DNA of 57,596 nucleotides from an uncultured Clostridia bacterium (GTDB lineage: Bacteria; Bacillota; Clostridia; TANB77; CAG-508): assembly GCA_947625645.1 (NCBI GenBank), contig CANQPE010000007.1:1-57596 (forward strand), read 5' to 3'. Under the pieces are notes generated by a model, which was given only the letters and a program-made list of their open reading frames with translations, made no database searches and was not told the DNA's origin. The position numbers and the translations under genes were made by a program. This document shows, in pieces, positions 8,673-18,519 of the stretch; within the stretch, counting starts at the first letter, position 1; the number at the start of each line of letters is the position of its first letter.

Positions 8673-8830
8673 TAGGATTTGTTATATTTTTGTAATAATT
8701 TCGTAATCATATTGTAACATTCTTTTTCTGGCTTTTACACCAACCTTTTTTCCATTTTTACTACCATTTTTTTCTCTTAGCCACAAATCTGCTTCGAAAA
8801 AAATTTAATTTTGGCTATGTTCCATACAGT

Positions 8831-8886
8831 ATCCCATTGGTAATGCATTTTCTTGCCAAAACGCAAATACCAATGGGATTTTTTTC
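8831..8886 (+). terminator. Long hairpin in the 8605-8938 gap
   Basis: The gap between ftsA and sbp (334 bp) holds no gene that I can support. It contains the ftsA promoter and this hairpin: ATCCCATTGGTA/TACCAATGGGAT with further inner pairing, followed by T6 on the plus strand. On the minus strand it has no T-run, so there it may be a processing or stability structure between sbp and ftsA. Confidence 0.5.
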
Positions 8887-8938
8887 TATCCTAAATTTAC
8901 GTTGCCTTACACGCTTCATAAAAGTAAAATTGCTTTTT

Positions 8939-9355
8939 TTATGCTTCTTTTTGTTTTTCTTCTTTTACAACTTCTGGCTGATTTTCTATTTTGGGTTCAT
9001 GCCTATGTTTTACTTTATCTGACCATTTTTCTACATAGTACCTTCGAATGGTTCCTAAATTCATAAACATTCTCCATACAAAAACCACAATAGCAGCTAA
9101 GTAGATATCAACATTTAATTTTTCTCCAAGAATTGTTAGTAAAATAGCTAAGATAGCATTTCCGAAAAATCCAGATATAAAAATTTTCATATCAAATTTT
9201 TTATTGATGACTGACGCAATTCCTCCAAACACAGAATCTAATGCTGCAATAATCGCAATTGCCAAATAGCTTGAATATGTATATGAAATCGTTGGTGCAT
9301 TAATTCCTATAATTGCTCCTAACATGCATCCTATTAAAATTGCTATAAAAACCAT
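8939..9355 (-). CDS. sbp: Small basic protein Sbp (DUF1290)
   Basis: The 138-aa integral membrane protein has three or four helices and the family signature ALDSVFGGI in the middle. Its tail is charged and rich in Lys and Glu. DUF1290 sbp genes sit between DUF881/ftsQ and ftsA in many Clostridia and Bacilli, as here. AAGGAATGAGG precedes the ATG. Its role in division is inferred from conserved neighbourhood only. Confidence 0.88.
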   Translation of the reverse strand: MVFIAILIGCMLGAIIGINAPTISYTYSSYLAIAIIAALDSVFGGIASVINKKFDMKIFISGFFGNAILAILLTILGEKLNVDIYLAAIVVFVWRMFMNLGTIRRYYVEKWSDKVKHRHEPKIENQPEVVKEEKQKEA

Positions 9356-9443
9356 TTTACCTCATTCCTTTCTCGGTTTCAATTACGTAAAAGTCCTTCA
9401 TTTGACTCTAAAATAATCAAAATTGTAATGATCTTTTATGCTT

Positions 9444-10145
9444 TTACGATTCAATATATTTTGTAGTTAATTCTTTGTCGTAGCTTGGAATTTTTACATG
9501 ATTATCTTTTTGTATTTCAACTTTATGCCCTAGTTTGATTAATTTATCTGCTTCTCCACCATTTCCTAATAAAGAGCTTTCTAAATAGGTTTGGTTTCCA
9601 ATGGCTTTAATGATGTATGGTGCCAAAATTCGTTGTTGATTCACACGTATAATGTTGTTGGCCATTACAATATCTGACATATTGATAATTCTTTCATTGT
9701 TAATAGAAATTGCTTCTGCTCCTGCTTCTCTTAGGCTATTGACAATCATGTTCAAATTATCAGATGTAATGGATGTTTCTGCTGAAGCATTTTCTGTTAT
9801 TTTTATCTCAATTCCATTGCCTTGCACTTCTGTTTTTCCTAAAAGTAAGTTAACTTGTGCTAGTTCTTTTTCTACTAATTGTGCTGTTTCACTATCTGAT
9901 GCCTCTTTTTGGTTATATTCTTCTAAGGTTTGCGATTTTTGCTCATATTGCGTTTGTGCTTCTTCATATTTTTGTTTCCAATTGGCTAATTCGGTTCTTA
10001 ATTCTTCTTCTCTCATCACTTCTAATTGGTTCAAATCTACCTGGTTAACAATTTTAAACTGCATAAACATAACTGTAACTAAAGCCAAACAAGCTATTCC
10101 AATGGTAATGGTCAAAGTAATTTTTCCTTTTTTTACGTTTTTCAT
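9444..10145 (-). CDS. DUF881 family protein (YlxW/YlxX-like), copy 1
   Basis: The 233-aa protein has an N-terminal transmembrane helix (about 9-28), then a coiled coil (about 35-100). The DUF881 domain follows, with typical GNGIEIKI, LREAGAEAISINNERI and PYIIKAIGN segments. It is the second of two tandem paralogues between ftsQ and sbp, 21 nt after the first. They are presumed to act at the division site outside the membrane. Confidence 0.88.
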   Translation of the reverse strand: MKNVKKGKITLTITIGIACLALVTVMFMQFKIVNQVDLNQLEVMREEELRTELANWKQKYEEAQTQYEQKSQTLEEYNQKEASDSETAQLVEKELAQVNLLLGKTEVQGNGIEIKITENASAETSITSDNLNMIVNSLREAGAEAISINNERIINMSDIVMANNIIRVNQQRILAPYIIKAIGNQTYLESSLLGNGGEADKLIKLGHKVEIQKDNHVKIPSYDKELTTKYIES

Positions 10146-10166
10146 TTATGTGTATCCTTTCTCATT

Positions 10167-10883
10167 TTATTTTACACTTTGTGCATATTTATAATTGATA
10201 ATTCCTGTATACTTTGGTATTGTAATATGATTTGATTTTTTAAATTCAGCTGTCAAGCTTTCTTCTCTCATCCTCTCTAAGTATCCCCCTGGTCTATTTA
10301 AATTAGCAAAATTTTCCGGTAATCCTATTGCTTTTATGACAAATGGTGAGCCAATTTTTTCTCCGTTCACCGTAATAATATTCCCTCCACATTCAATAGC
10401 GGTAGTTGAAACAATTCGCTGTTCATTGATGGATATTGCCTCTGCCCCTGCATTTTTTAATTCATTTAGAATATATAATAGGTCTAAATCATGTACTACC
10501 AATGCGGAAGGGTCTAACACTTTGCTAGCATCTAATGTGCTATCTGCCAATGTAATAATTGCTCCTGCCCCAGATACTTCTGACATGCCAATTAATTTAT
10601 TTCCTTCATTAATTTGATTTTTTGCCTCTTCTAACCCTGTGTTTTGGTTGGTTGCTTCTTCTATTTTTTCTGTTAATGCATCGTCAATTGTCTCAATTTC
10701 TTTTAGTTTATTTTCATATCGTTCTTTGTAACGCAACACTTCTGCTCGTAAATTATTTTGTTCATAATTTTTCCCAGATGCTGTACTATATTGTCTGACT
10801 GTTTTGATTTGTATAAAAATGCCCGCAGTTAGTGCAAAACACATGAATCCTAAAACAATGCTAATAATTCGTTGATTTGACAT
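10167..10883 (-). CDS. DUF881 family protein (YlxW/YlxX-like), copy 2
   Basis: The 238-aa paralogue of the following gene has the same plan: a TM helix (about 6-26), coiled coil (about 38-85) and DUF881 domain (GAGAIITLADS, LKNAGAEAISINEQRI, PFVIKAIGLPENF). The start has GGAGAG. It lies 11 nt after divIB/ftsQ, so the four genes ftsQ-DUF881-DUF881-sbp form one operon. Confidence 0.88.
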   Translation of the reverse strand: MSNQRIISIVLGFMCFALTAGIFIQIKTVRQYSTASGKNYEQNNLRAEVLRYKERYENKLKEIETIDDALTEKIEEATNQNTGLEEAKNQINEGNKLIGMSEVSGAGAIITLADSTLDASKVLDPSALVVHDLDLLYILNELKNAGAEAISINEQRIVSTTAIECGGNIITVNGEKIGSPFVIKAIGLPENFANLNRPGGYLERMREESLTAEFKKSNHITIPKYTGIINYKYAQSVK

Positions 10884-10894
10884 TTTTTCTCTCC

Positions 10895-11869
10895 TTATAC
10901 TTTTTGTTTAAAACGTGGTCGAAAGTTGCCATTTAACTCACCATTTACATAGATTTCTCCCTCAACTTCTTTATTGTCATTCATAATGGCCTCTACCCAT
11001 AAAATTTTATTGTTTAAGTTGGATTTATCACCTAAATAAATTTTTTTCTTTTCTTGCTCTATATACAAACTGTATTCATTTTTGTTCGTAATATCAATGG
11101 AATTGATATTTTGTTCTATGCCATTTGTTTTCCATAGGCTTACCATTTCAATCACAGTCTCTAATTTTTCTAAGTCTTCGCTTTGCAAGCGATTTCCTGG
11201 TACTATGTTTTCCTCTGGTGTTGTAATTCCCTGTATGACTGGAACATCTAATTTACTATCTGACACTTCTAAAATGTAGCCTTGTTTATTAATATATGCA
11301 TATCCATTCATAAACTCAATGTTAAAGTCTCTTTCTCTTTCTATAACTTCTATTTGCACAGTGCTTGGAAAAATCCTGCTGACTTTTGCGGTTTGTACAT
11401 ATGGATTTTCTTTCACTTTTTCTTCTATTTGCTGACTAACAAATCTAAATATGTTTTGTTCTTTAGAAAGCCCTGATAAACTAATAATTGTTTCTGGTTG
11501 TAAAAGCACATTTCCTACTACTTGTATTTCCTGAATATTAAAAATGGGTGACACAAGTGCAAATGTCGTTCCTCCCATTAGTAACCCCAAAATAGTTGTC
11601 CATTTCAAAATTTTCTTAATTCGCTTTTTCTTTCTCTGCTTCATCCTCTCTTGCTTATACATTTTTTTTTGAAGTTCTTCTCTTGCACGTGCATTATTTT
11701 TATTCGTCATTCCAATAACAGTTTCCGTGTCAAAATTGAATTCTTGTTCCTGTTTTTCTTTATCCCTTTGTTTTTGTTTCATACGTTTTTCTCTTGCTTT
11801 ACTTTTTTGTTGCTTTATGATTTCTTCATCTGTATTTTCTAAGGTTCGATTGCTATACAAGTTATTCAA
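10895..11869 (-). CDS. divIB: Cell division protein FtsQ/DivIB
   Basis: The 324-aa bitopic protein has a long, highly charged cytoplasmic N-terminus (about 1-95) and one TM helix (ILGLLMGGTTFALVSPIF). A POTRA/FtsQ-type extracellular region follows (IQVVGNVLLQPETIISLSGL, then IEVIERE). It joins FtsL and FtsB-type proteins at the septum. I chose the TTG start of LNNLYSN because GGAGGTG lies 6 nt before it; an in-frame GTG upstream is the ribosome site itself. Confidence 0.88.
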   Translation of the reverse strand: MNNLYSNRTLENTDEEIIKQQKSKAREKRMKQKQRDKEKQEQEFNFDTETVIGMTNKNNARAREELQKKMYKQERMKQRKKKRIKKILKWTTILGLLMGGTTFALVSPIFNIQEIQVVGNVLLQPETIISLSGLSKEQNIFRFVSQQIEEKVKENPYVQTAKVSRIFPSTVQIEVIERERDFNIEFMNGYAYINKQGYILEVSDSKLDVPVIQGITTPEENIVPGNRLQSEDLEKLETVIEMVSLWKTNGIEQNINSIDITNKNEYSLYIEQEKKKIYLGDKSNLNNKILWVEAIMNDNKEVEGEIYVNGELNGNFRPRFKQKV

Positions 11870-12006
11870 TTTTATCACCTCCACTATCTTCCATTTTTAC
11901 CTTTTTTATTCTACCATAAATGATATGCTTTTTTCCATAGTTTTTCATAAATTTTTTAAATATTTTTCCATGTCAAAAAGGGCACTTACAAGTGTCCTCT
12001 TTTCAA

Positions 12007-13263
12007 TCATATTAAATCTGTTATTTCAATGTCTCCTCCCAGTTTTCGAATTTTTTTATCAAAATTTTCATATCCACGTAAAATATATTCTATATTTTCA
12101 ACCACGGTGGTTCCTTTCGCAGACATTCCTGCCAAAACCAAAGCTGCTCCTCCTCGTAAATCAGTTGCTTTCACAGTTGCACCATATAATTTTCGAATTC
12201 CTCTAATAATCGCACTTTTTCCTTCTACTGTTATTTTTGCTCCCATTTTGTTGAGTTCTTGCACATACTTATAGCGATTTTCAAATATGTTTTCAATAAT
12301 AATAGTTGTTCCTTTGGCAATTGTAAATGTAGCTGCCATAATCGATTGCATGTCTGTTGGGAATCCCGGATATGGCATCGTTTTTATGTCAATGGCTTTT
12401 AGTTTTTTTGGTGCCTGCAACTGAATCGTTTCTTTCTGAATTTGAATTTGACAACCCGCTTCTTCTAATTTATTAATGACTGGCGTAATATGGCTTGGGT
12501 TGGTTTTTTGTAATTCAATCTTTCCTCCTGTTATAGCCGCTAAACAAAGAAATGTGCCAGTTTCAATTCTGTCTGGCATAATATTATAACTAATCTCTTT
12601 TAACTTTTTAACACCTTCCACTTCAATTTTATCCGTTCCTGCTCCTTGAATTTTGGCTCCCATTTTATTCAGAAAATCTTGTAAATCAATAATTTCTGGC
12701 TCTCTTGCTGCATTTGTAATCATTGTCTTCCCTTCTGCTAATACACTTGCTAAAATTGCATTTTCCGTTGCTCCTACACTTGGAAAATCTAAATCTATTT
12801 TGCTTCCTATAATTTTTTCGGCAGAACAGGTTATGGTTCCATAATTCTGATTAATATGAATTCCTAATTTTTCAAATGCTTTTAGATGCAAATCTATTGG
12901 TCTTGCACCAATATCACACCCTCCTGGATAGGAAAATGTTGCCATTTTATATCTTCCCACAATTGCCCCTACAATAATAACAGATGAACGCATTTTATGC
13001 ATTAACGTATCTGGTATTTCATATCTTTCAATATTGGCTGTGTTTATTATAATTTTATTTTTCTTTTTTTGTACCGTTCCACCTAATATTTTTATAATTT
13101 CGTACATCATTTGCGTATCTTGAATATTGGGTACATTATACAATATTGTTGTTCCTTGTGTTAAAATGGTTGCTGCAATAATTGGCAATGCTGCATTCTT
13201 GGAACCAGAAATTTGAACACTTCCCTCTAACTTATTTCCGCCCTTTATTATGTAACTCGACAT
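12007..13263 (-). CDS. murA: UDP-N-acetylglucosamine 1-carboxyvinyltransferase MurA
   Basis: MurA commits UDP-GlcNAc to peptidoglycan synthesis using PEP. The protein begins MSSYIIKGGNKLEGSVQISGSKNAALP, with the substrate-binding Lys-Asn of the SGSKNAA motif. The catalytic loop reads YPGGCDIGARPIDLH: the PEP-binding Cys is in GGCDIG as in the fosfomycin-sensitive enzymes. At 418 aa it has normal length with this start, which has GGAGGAAAG upstream. It lies at the head of the divIB operon. Confidence 0.95.
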   Translation of the reverse strand: MSSYIIKGGNKLEGSVQISGSKNAALPIIAATILTQGTTILYNVPNIQDTQMMYEIIKILGGTVQKKKNKIIINTANIERYEIPDTLMHKMRSSVIIVGAIVGRYKMATFSYPGGCDIGARPIDLHLKAFEKLGIHINQNYGTITCSAEKIIGSKIDLDFPSVGATENAILASVLAEGKTMITNAAREPEIIDLQDFLNKMGAKIQGAGTDKIEVEGVKKLKEISYNIMPDRIETGTFLCLAAITGGKIELQKTNPSHITPVINKLEEAGCQIQIQKETIQLQAPKKLKAIDIKTMPYPGFPTDMQSIMAATFTIAKGTTIIIENIFENRYKYVQELNKMGAKITVEGKSAIIRGIRKLYGATVKATDLRGGAALVLAGMSAKGTTVVENIEYILRGYENFDKKIRKLGGDIEITDLI

Positions 13264-13366
13264 TTTCTTTCCTCCTTCTTTACGTTTTCTATATTTTATG
13301 TCTTCTTTACGTAAAAAGTGAGTCAAAAAAATGCCGTATTCAAAAATGTGCCATAAATGGTGTTTT

Positions 13367-14215
13367 TTATTTTAACCTTTTACTATCTTTGACTTTTAAT
13401 GCTTTTTGTTTCTCTTTTTCAATTTGTTTTGCACTTTTACTTGGTGTTGGTAAATCTTCTGGCATAGTACCACCAATTCTTTTTATAGTTTGTCTAACAG
13501 CTTGTCCTACATTATGATGAGTTTTGCAAGCATCATCTTCATTATTTATATTCTTATTTTTTAACACTTCATCTGTTTGCGTAATTCTGAATAAATTAGC
13601 TGCAAGTTCTGTACTACTCATATAGTCTAATATATCTTCTTTTTCTGATATTCCTTTTCTATTCGCAATATCTTTAGCTGTTTCTCCATTATATAATCCT
13701 CTATATCCATAATTATTAAATTTCCCATAATTTTTTACACCTGCTGATTTTGCTGTATCAAATAAATATTTATTTTTATCTTTTACATTTTTTCTAGTGT
13801 ATAATCTCTTTTCATCTTCACTTAATTGTTCATATTCTTGTCTTGTTATTTCTTGCCTTCTAGTTTGTACTGCAAAGTAGGTTTGTGCGAGTGCTATTGC
13901 TTTTTTTCTGCTATCTCCATTTTGTGCTATTAAGTAACACGCATATCTTGTAAGTTTTATATCATCCACTTCCATTTCAGCATTATTTCCGACTTTTAAC
14001 ACTCTCCCGACGTCGGCAAAGTGTTCCTCTTGTGCAATATCACTGCCTTTACAAGCATCTTTTGCTTTAGCTATTACATTTTTAAAATTCCCCCATTTAC
14101 TATATTCCAACATTATCATTAGTTCTCTGGCATACCAAAATTCATTTTCATTTTCGTCTACATGTTTGATACTTTCAAAATCATTTTCTGTCTTGTTTAC
14201 TAAATCATTTGCCAT
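13367..14215 (-). CDS. dinD: DNA damage-inducible protein D (DinD), BRO-N type
   Basis: The 282-aa protein has an N-terminal BRO-family domain (FWYARELMIMLEYSKWGNFKNVI) and the DinD-typical motifs DDIKLTRYACYLIAQNGD and RQEITRQEYEQLSEDEKRLYTR. In E. coli DinD is SOS-induced and inhibits RecA filaments. An inverted repeat lies immediately upstream at 14234-14262 and may be its operator. It is a single-gene unit. Confidence 0.85.
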   Translation of the reverse strand: MANDLVNKTENDFESIKHVDENENEFWYARELMIMLEYSKWGNFKNVIAKAKDACKGSDIAQEEHFADVGRVLKVGNNAEMEVDDIKLTRYACYLIAQNGDSRKKAIALAQTYFAVQTRRQEITRQEYEQLSEDEKRLYTRKNVKDKNKYLFDTAKSAGVKNYGKFNNYGYRGLYNGETAKDIANRKGISEKEDILDYMSSTELAANLFRITQTDEVLKNKNINNEDDACKTHHNVGQAVRQTIKRIGGTMPEDLPTPSKSAKQIEKEKQKALKVKDSKRLK

Positions 14216-14233
14216 AAATATCTTCTCCTTCTT

Positions 14234-14262
14234 TCAACTATTCCATAATTCCGAATAGTTGA
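14234..14262. promoter_or_regulatory. Inverted repeat ahead of dinD (operator candidate)
   Basis: TCAACTATTC and GAATAGTTGA form a perfect 10-bp dyad with a 9-bp centre, directly upstream of the dinD ribosome site. It does not match the usual Firmicute LexA box (GAAC-N4-GTTC), so the regulator is unknown. Confidence 0.5.
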
Positions 14263-14350
14263 ATTTTATTTGTTCTATTTATATCATATTTATAACTATT
14301 TTTCAATACTTTTTGCGAAATTTTGTTCTTTTTTAATTCCTAAAAATAAT

Positions 14351-14371
14351 AGGAGAGCAGTCTTACTCTCC
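14351..14371 (-). terminator. Terminator after the BceB-like permease gene
   Basis: The stem GGAGAG/CTCTCC abuts the permease stop codon and is followed on the minus strand by TATTATTTTT. Confidence 0.6.
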
Positions 14372-16468
14372 TTATTCTTTAATAATATTTTTTCCTCCCC
14401 AATATGTTGCAAGGAAATAAGAGCCATATATTCCCCCCATAATAATAACGGTTACAATCACAGATGGTAATAACTCTTCTGATTTTGCTATGCCAGATAA
14501 TACATTTAAAGCAAATTGAATTCCAAAAATTGAATGTATCATCGCTAAAATTAAAGGCATTCCAAAAAAGATTCCAATTTGTCTAAACAATGCTTGGTTT
14601 ATCATTTTTTCATCACAACCAATTTTTCTTAAAATGGTATATCTTTGTTTATTATCACTTGCTTCTGTTAACTGTTTTAATGCCAAAATTGTGCTACTAG
14701 CTATTAAGAATATCATTCCCAAATAAATTGCTATAAATACTACTATTGTTGCTATACCAATACTTGCTTCCATTAAACTGATTTTTGTAAAACCATCTAT
14801 TTCTATTCCATTATCACTTAGTGATTTTATAAGATTGGAAGAACCAGCATTGCCTGCAAATATTTTTTCTATTTCTTCTTTTTCTTCATCAGTTGCCACA
14901 TTATAATTTGCAGATAATAAATACATTTCTTTCATTTCTTCTGTTAAAGGGCAATCATCTGGTACTAATATGATTCCCGTATTTGTATGGCTTGTTGACA
15001 TTGTTATAAATCCTTCTTGACATTCATTGTATTTTGATTTGTATTCTTTTCCTGCAATTTTTAATGGATAATCTCCTTTTGCTAATACTTTATTTCTTAA
15101 ATCGCACATATGATCAAAATCACAAAGAACAATATATTCATCTTCATTTAGTTCATATTCATTGATTCCATATAATTTTGCCATTTTATTATAATCAGAT
15201 ATTTTTACTATTTCTTCTGCTGTTTCATATTTAAGCCCTGGAAATTTCTCTTTCACTTCCTTAAAACTTTCTCCAAAGAAGTCCTCCCAAGTGAAATCAT
15301 TTGTAGCATATACTTGTATTTCAACAATGTCTTTTAACACATTCATATCTAAGCCGTTATTTATTAAGGTTTCTTTAATAGGATGTCTTGAATCTTCTCT
15401 TTGTTTCTCATTTGTGATTCTATGTTCTACTCCATATTTCATATAACTTTCTGGTAAATTAGCAGTTTTATATAAGTTCAAATCCACTGGTGTCATTTCT
15501 ATTAATTCTTTCTGCATTGTATTTCTTAAAGCTAAACTAGATGATAAAATGCTGATTGTCATAAACAACATTAAACATATAACACTCATACTTGCCACCA
15601 TTGTATTGATTTTGTTATGGATTTGCCTTAAAACAAACATATTTGTATCTTTTAAATACACATTTTTCATTCTTTGAACCATGGTGATTATAAATCCAGA
15701 TAAAGACCAAAAAATTAGCACAGTTCCAGCAATTCCCATAAGTATAGGTGGTAACAATTTTTCTGCTGTTTGCATTGAATTTACATCTGCTGTTACTTTC
15801 CAATAAGCAAAACCTAGAATACTGCTACCAAATATAAATACTAAAACAGCTAAAAATGGATTTTTCATTTTTACAACTTCATTTTTCTTTGTAGCATTTA
15901 ATAAATGAATTAATTTATACCTTGAAACTGTTATCGTATTAAAAAACATTACTGCAAGATACATTACTGCAAAATATATGCAAGTTTTAATACAGCTATC
16001 TCTTGAAAATACAAATTGAAATTCACGCATGTCAGCCTCAAATAATTTACTAACTAGTATAGACATAAACTGTGATGCAAAAATACCAATCACAAGGCCA
16101 ATGACTAACGAAATCAGCCCTACAAATACGGTTTCTAATAAAATAATTTTGGATATTTGCCTTCTCCCCATGCCTAGTGTCATATATATCCCAAATTCTT
16201 TTTTTCTTCGATTGATCAAAAAATTATTTGCATATACAATTAATAATCCTAATACTACCGCTACAAAAACAGAAACGAATCCAAGAATCCCTATCATTAA
16301 TTTTATAATGTCTTTTGTCGATTGAGATACTTGAAGCATTGCTTGCTGGCTATCTAACGAATTAAACATATAAAAAATGGCTACTCCTAAAACTAACGTC
16401 AGAAAATATATGGCATAATCTTTCATGCTTTTTCTCATATTTTTTAATGACAACTTAAAAACAAGCAT
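14372..16468 (-). CDS. ABC transporter permease, BceB/FtsX-like
   Basis: The 698-aa permease has ten predicted helices in the BceB arrangement. One helix is N-terminal (DYAIYFLTLVLGVAIFYMF), followed by helices at about 55-230. A large extracellular domain spans about 320-560, then come three C-terminal helices. BceB-type permeases with a cognate ATPase sense and resist bacitracin or other cell-wall peptide antibiotics. The start overlaps the ATPase stop by 14 nt, so the pair is translationally coupled. No BceRS two-component system is adjacent; the neighbour is an XRE regulator. Confidence 0.82.
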   Translation of the reverse strand: MLVFKLSLKNMRKSMKDYAIYFLTLVLGVAIFYMFNSLDSQQAMLQVSQSTKDIIKLMIGILGFVSVFVAVVLGLLIVYANNFLINRRKKEFGIYMTLGMGRRQISKIILLETVFVGLISLVIGLVIGIFASQFMSILVSKLFEADMREFQFVFSRDSCIKTCIYFAVMYLAVMFFNTITVSRYKLIHLLNATKKNEVVKMKNPFLAVLVFIFGSSILGFAYWKVTADVNSMQTAEKLLPPILMGIAGTVLIFWSLSGFIITMVQRMKNVYLKDTNMFVLRQIHNKINTMVASMSVICLMLFMTISILSSSLALRNTMQKELIEMTPVDLNLYKTANLPESYMKYGVEHRITNEKQREDSRHPIKETLINNGLDMNVLKDIVEIQVYATNDFTWEDFFGESFKEVKEKFPGLKYETAEEIVKISDYNKMAKLYGINEYELNEDEYIVLCDFDHMCDLRNKVLAKGDYPLKIAGKEYKSKYNECQEGFITMSTSHTNTGIILVPDDCPLTEEMKEMYLLSANYNVATDEEKEEIEKIFAGNAGSSNLIKSLSDNGIEIDGFTKISLMEASIGIATIVVFIAIYLGMIFLIASSTILALKQLTEASDNKQRYTILRKIGCDEKMINQALFRQIGIFFGMPLILAMIHSIFGIQFALNVLSGIAKSEELLPSVIVTVIIMGGIYGSYFLATYWGGKNIIKE

Positions 16469-17223
16469 TCAGATCACCTCCAAGAAGCGTTTGTACTTCA
16501 ATAATTTTTTCAAAGAATTGTTTTCTAGTATCTGTTCCCTTAATTAATTCATTAAAAATTTTACCATCTTTAATAAATAAAATTCGTTTCGCATAAGAAG
16601 CCGTAAAAGCATCATGTGTTACCATCAATATGGTTGCTTGTAATTTTTGATTTAAATATTCAAAATTTTCCAATACTTGTCTTGCAGATTTCGAATCTAA
16701 GGCTCCTGTTGGTTCGTCCGCAAGGACTAGTTTTGGATTCGTAATAATAGCACGGCAAATTGCCACTCTTTGCTTTTGACCACCAGAAACTTGATACGGA
16801 TATTTATTTAAAATTTGTTTTATTTCTAATTTTTGTGCAATTTCTTCTACCCTTGTTTCAATTTCTTTTGGTTTCACCTTTTGGATGGTTAAACTAATGG
16901 CAATATTTTCATAACAGGTAAGCGTGTCTAATAAATTAAAATCTTGAAATATGAACCCTAATTCTTCCCTCCTAAATTTGTTTAACTGATTTCCTTTTAA
17001 TCTTGTAATATCTTCACCGACTGACTAGGATATGCCCTGCTGTTACTCTGTCTATTGTAGATATGCAATTAAGAAGTGTGGTTTTTCCTGAACCACTTGC
17101 CCCCATAATTCCTACAAATTCTCCCTTCATAACATTAAAGCTAATGTTGTCGATTGCTTTGGTCAAATTTGATTTATTTCCATAATATTTTTCAATATTA
17201 TTTACCTCTAATACATACGCCAT
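16455..17223 (-). CDS. ABC transporter ATP-binding protein (BceA-like), split at a CGG codon
   Basis: The N-terminal part has Walker A GASGSGKTT around residues 41-49. The C-terminal part has signature VSGGQKQRVA, Walker B LVLADEPTGALD and the switch His in VTHD. The zero frame ends at CGG (codon 69) followed by TGA. Taking CGGT as one glycine gives GHILVSGEDITRLKGNQLN, the expected family sequence with the Q-loop IFQDFNLLDTLT after it, and a complete 255-aa protein. It energises the permease encoded just downstream. It is either a frameshifted gene or one recoded by the glycine tRNA at the window edge. Confidence 0.85.
17016..17019 (-). other. Putative CGGT to Gly quadruplet site in the ABC ATPase gene
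   Basis: The zero frame reads AGT CGG TGA, an immediate stop. With CGGT read as glycine the frame continues GAA GAT ATT and keeps all ABC motifs. Confidence 0.65.
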
Positions 17224-17284
17224 ACAAATTCCTCCTTACGCTTTCTATTATAAATGCAAACGAAGGAATTTACCATCGATTTTG

Positions 17285-17312
17285 CTTACATTTTCCTTAC
17301 ATTTTTGTAAGG
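17285..17312. promoter_or_regulatory. Palindrome and direct repeats upstream of the ABC transporter genes
   Basis: CCTTAC-ATTTTT-GTAAGG forms a dyad, and cttacatttt is repeated at about 10-bp spacing. It sits about 70-90 bp before the ATPase start and may be a regulator site; the regulator is unknown, with the adjacent XRE protein as a candidate. Confidence 0.4.
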
Positions 17313-17365
17313 TTTCTTTTTTTATTTTTTTAAATCCAACTGCAACTTAAAATATATTTATAAAT

Positions 17366-18322
17366 TTAATTTTCAACTAAGACATAATCATCTAAGTCTG
17401 GCATTTTTATATCTTCATCTGTAGTTTCATTTACCTTTATATTTTTATATTTCTCAATATATCCAGTTCCATTACTTTTATACAAATCATTCTCGACAGG
17501 ATAACCATTCCATTGATTCATGTAATATGTAGAATAGGAATCCACATGAAATCTTGTATCTTTTGAGCTAGATTTCAAAATATAACAATCCCCTGAAATT
17601 CCTACTTGAATACAAAATCCTTTCCATATCCAAAATAAGGATGATACAAAATATTTCCAATTATCATTTTCTTCAAAATGATATATGCTATTTGCTATAT
17701 TTTTAATTTGATATACTTGTTTTTCTCCACTAGATACTGCTTCTTTTCTTACTATTTTTTCAGTATCATTTTCTGAAAATATATACTTTTTATTATTTAT
17801 AAAATCACTCCATGCTATTTCCTTATGATTCTCGGAACCAGCTTTTTCAAAAACAACTTTCAAAACTCCATCTTTAAAATATACATGTTCATCCGTTGTT
17901 TTAGCTATTTCTTTATTTTCAAATTGTACTCGTGTAATACAATATGAATAATTGTTATAATCTTCAATAGACATTACTTTTCTATTGATATGGCACAATA
18001 TAAAAAATTGTCTTAATGCCATTATCATATATATGATAAGAACAGATAGAAGTATTATCGCTACTATTTTTTTTACTTTTTTAATATTAATTTTTCCTTC
18101 TCTTTCTACAGGTGTTAAATTAGTTAGTTCATTGATTTCTATCCCTAAAATCTTACACATTTTGTATATATTTTCTATATCTGGCATACTTTTTCCACAT
18201 TCCCAAGCATATATACTTTGCCTTGATACCCCAATCTTTTCTGCAAATTCTTCTTGTGACATTCCTTTTGTTTTCCTTAATTTATATAATTTTTCATGAT
18301 AGAACTTAAAATTTTCTTCCAT
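17366..18322 (-). CDS. XRE-family membrane-anchored regulator
   Basis: The 318-aa protein has an N-terminal Cro/C1 helix-turn-helix (about 10-65; MSQEEFAEKIGVSRQSIYAWECGKS), a TM helix (about 88-108) and an extracytoplasmic domain of unknown family. This one-protein sensor layout suggests direct coupling of an outside signal to transcription. It lies just upstream of the BceAB-like genes in the same direction and may control them; this is inference from position. Confidence 0.7.
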   Translation of the reverse strand: MEENFKFYHEKLYKLRKTKGMSQEEFAEKIGVSRQSIYAWECGKSMPDIENIYKMCKILGIEINELTNLTPVEREGKINIKKVKKIVAIILLSVLIIYMIMALRQFFILCHINRKVMSIEDYNNYSYCITRVQFENKEIAKTTDEHVYFKDGVLKVVFEKAGSENHKEIAWSDFINNKKYIFSENDTEKIVRKEAVSSGEKQVYQIKNIANSIYHFEENDNWKYFVSSLFWIWKGFCIQVGISGDCYILKSSSKDTRFHVDSYSTYYMNQWNGYPVENDLYKSNGTGYIEKYKNIKVNETTDEDIKMPDLDDYVLVEN

Positions 18323-18519
18323 TACTTTCCCTCCTTTCTGACAAAAATTATATTAAATGTTGTATTTTTTTACTAGCAAGTTCGCTTTAAAATTTTGTAT
18401 ACTTCCCTTTACATTAATTGAAAGTACCTATTTTGTAAGATAATTTGGTATAATAGTTGATATACATAGTAACATCTTTTTTGAAAAAAATATAAAAGAT
18501 TAGATTTTAAATCTAACCT

